Shown: positions 62,780 through 64,000 of the stretch, piece by piece
Numbering within the stretch: the first letter of the stretch is position 1
How the letters are laid out: every line of letters starts with the position of its first letter
DNA from: Gracilariopsis chorda
Taxonomy: Eukaryota > Rhodophyta > Florideophyceae > Gracilariales > Gracilariaceae
Direction: 5' to 3'
NCBI GenBank assembly: GCA_003194525.1
Contig: NBIV01000023.1
Span: 186,001-250,000, forward strand
Length of the DNA stretch: 64,000 nt
Made by a program: the position numbers and the translations under genes
The notes under the pieces: model-generated
Told to the model about the DNA's origin: nothing
The model's database searches: none
What the model saw: the letters and a program-made list of their open reading frames with translations, nothing else

Positions 62780-63790
62780 ATGATACCCTGTTGCCATCCC
62801 CGTTGCACCTTCTATGGCCGCACCGCGTTCTCTCTCCAGATTCACCAACGCAGGTGTCCTCATCGACTCACTCCCAACAAACGCCCTTCCTCCTCCGCCA
62901 ACGCTCCCGTCCAGTTCCCTCCAAGGACCAAGCGACGAAAATCCGTTCCAAACCTCTCCACCATTCCTCCTCCCACTCCCGCACATCGCCCCTTCGACAA
63001 CGTCCATCTCGCCAAAGATGAACCCTATCCCATCCAACAGGCCTCCCTTTCCCTCCAAACACAAGACGCATACCACATGGCAAATCACGCCCTCTGTTCA
63101 GTCTCTTCCTCAAACCCACCTCCCCATACCTCGTCCCAATCCCCCTCCCCTCTCCTCAACAGCCCCCATCTCGAGCAACTCGTCCTCTGCATCTCCTCCA
63201 TCGCTTCCTCCTTCAGCACACGCAAAGCCGACGAACTCATCTCCCTTCTCAACCACCCAGACTTCTCCAGGTCAGCCTTCCAGAAATCCATCTCCTGCGC
63301 AAAGCAGTGCCTCGCACTCCAAGACCACCTTCTCAAAGAATGCATCAGCTCCAGTGGCTTCCTCCCTCTCACACTAACCGACAAGCACAACTCTTTCTCC
63401 GCAAACCTCTTCGAAAAACGCGCCAAAGACGTCCTGAAGCAACAACTCGCTCTCGCACACTTCAACAACACCTTCTTCCAACCCGTCTCCCAATCTTCCC
63501 ATTCCTCCTCTCCCACCCCCGCCTTCACTCATCCTATGGCCGAATCCTTTGGAAGCAAAGTCGTTCCTGCCTTCAATCAGGCCATCATGCAGTGCCACAT
63601 CAATGACATCGTCTGGCACACCCCCGAAAAGACTTCCAAGCGAAGCGCCACCGCCCATACAGAAACCATTCGTGCTATAGACCGCTCCAATCTCTTCAAA
63701 GGCTGGAATCCACTTTCCGCAGACCCTTCCCTATCCTCCCATGCTCGACTTCAAACTCAACCGCAACCACGCAAACCCTCCTTCGTATGT
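62780..63790 (+). pseudogene. P2 transposase with large internal in-frame deletion
   Basis: From the ATG of MIPCCHPRCTFYGRTAFSLQ (C2HC finger) the protein follows P1 closely to DIVWHTPEK, then jumps to TSKRSATAHTETIRAIDRS, which in P1 lies about 440 residues further on. The whole catalytic region is therefore missing, yet the frame is kept across the junction near 63,633. After PRKPSFVCDRKP it enters foreign sequence. Such a product keeps the DNA-binding finger without catalysis and could act as a competitor of active transposase; that is inference. Confidence 0.8.
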
Positions 63791-64000
63791 GACAGAAAAC
63801 CCATAAAAACCCTCTTGCACATCAACCACATACTTCCTACCCCCGCGCAATTCGTTTTCACCTTCAGATCTCTTTCTCTCCCCTCGTCTCACCTTCATCC
63901 CGTCCCGTAAGCTATCTATCAGCAAATTCTTCTCACTCATCTCTTCTCTCATCCTCTTCAGTGCCTCTTGCGTCAGCTTCAGCCACATCTTTAGGCTGCA
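63787..64000 (-). pseudogene. Fragment of the D1 coiled-coil gene, antisense in P2
   Basis: The - strand encodes KLTQEALKRMREEMSEKNLL and RKYVVDVQEGFYGF, nearly identical to D1 codons at 40,655-40,840. It is cut by the window edge on one side and by the junction with the transposase remnant on the other. Confidence 0.8.

Larger units (their letters stand above)
62242..64000 (+). mobile_element. P2: second Plavaka-like element, incomplete
   Basis: The end repeat CGTCGGTGTTTTCGAGATGC corresponds to the transposase-side end of P1. Subterminal CTAG motifs follow and a short tandem repeat (ATAGAATAGATAGAATAG) lies near 62,525-62,560. The transposase gene is deleted internally, and near 63,787 the sequence changes to an antisense copy of the D1 coiled-coil gene. 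The right end is beyond the window. Confidence 0.75.

Noticed and set aside
14-64000. tRNA, rRNA or snRNA genes
   Set aside because: No convincing cloverleaf or conserved RNA blocks noticed by eye on either strand; a covariance-model scan would be needed to exclude small RNA genes.

Overview
This window looks like nuclear DNA of a compact-genome photosynthetic eukaryote, most likely a florideophyte red alga (Chondrus-like). The reasons are mostly intron-poor genes with short introns, a nuclear gene for the plastid-type glycerol-3-phosphate acyltransferase, short intergenic gaps, and a large block of LTR elements and DNA transposons. No marker proves the species; this is inference.

Region 1 (1-17,700) is host gene space. 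It holds a hypothetical coiled-coil gene (14-676, -), a three-exon phosphatidylethanolamine N-methyltransferase (2437-3377, -), a hypothetical gene (4277-4876, -), a cyclin K/T-type cyclin (5052-6080, +), plastid GPAT (6690-7925, -), a protein phosphatase 1 inhibitor-3 (PPP1R11/YPI1) homologue (8709-9166, -), tRNA pseudouridine synthase PUS3/DEG1 (10051-11601, +) and a two-exon F-box-like protein (14544-16380, -). Truncated LINE 3' ends lie at 1957-2245 and 13143-14310.

Region 2 (17,700-60,900) is a nest of insertions. A pogo-like transposase gene is cut in two, its C-terminal part at 17733-17903 and its N-terminal part at 59736-60460. Between the halves lies an old LTR retrotransposon, element C (17909-59730, -), with 5-bp target duplications CTGGT on both sides. 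Inside C sit: D1 (19779-42438), a large DNA element with CACTA/Plavaka-like ends that carries a putative DNA methyltransferase-SET gene, a possibly ParB-like gene and a large basic/coiled-coil gene; LTR element A (21265-33929, inside D1, apparently identical LTRs); a 5.9-kb Plavaka/CACTA-like transposon P1 (22685-28605, inside A) with an open 931-codon transposase; chromodomain LTR element B (42439-52296); and Ty3/gypsy remains E (52297-58180). Relative age from oldest: pogo > C > E/D1/B > A > P1.

Region 3 (60,460-64,000) has a Tc1-like fragment, the 5' part of another LTR element F (+), and the left part of a second Plavaka-like element P2, whose transposase has a large in-frame internal deletion and which runs into an antisense copy of the D1 coiled-coil gene.

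The most interesting signals are three. First, the D1/P1/P2 family pairs a cut-and-paste transposase family with a methyltransferase-SET module and a conserved palindrome upstream of a shared gene. Second, element B is paved with short perfect hairpins in both LTRs and coding DNA, which A is not. Third, one transposase gene is split by 41.8 kb of datable nested insertions.
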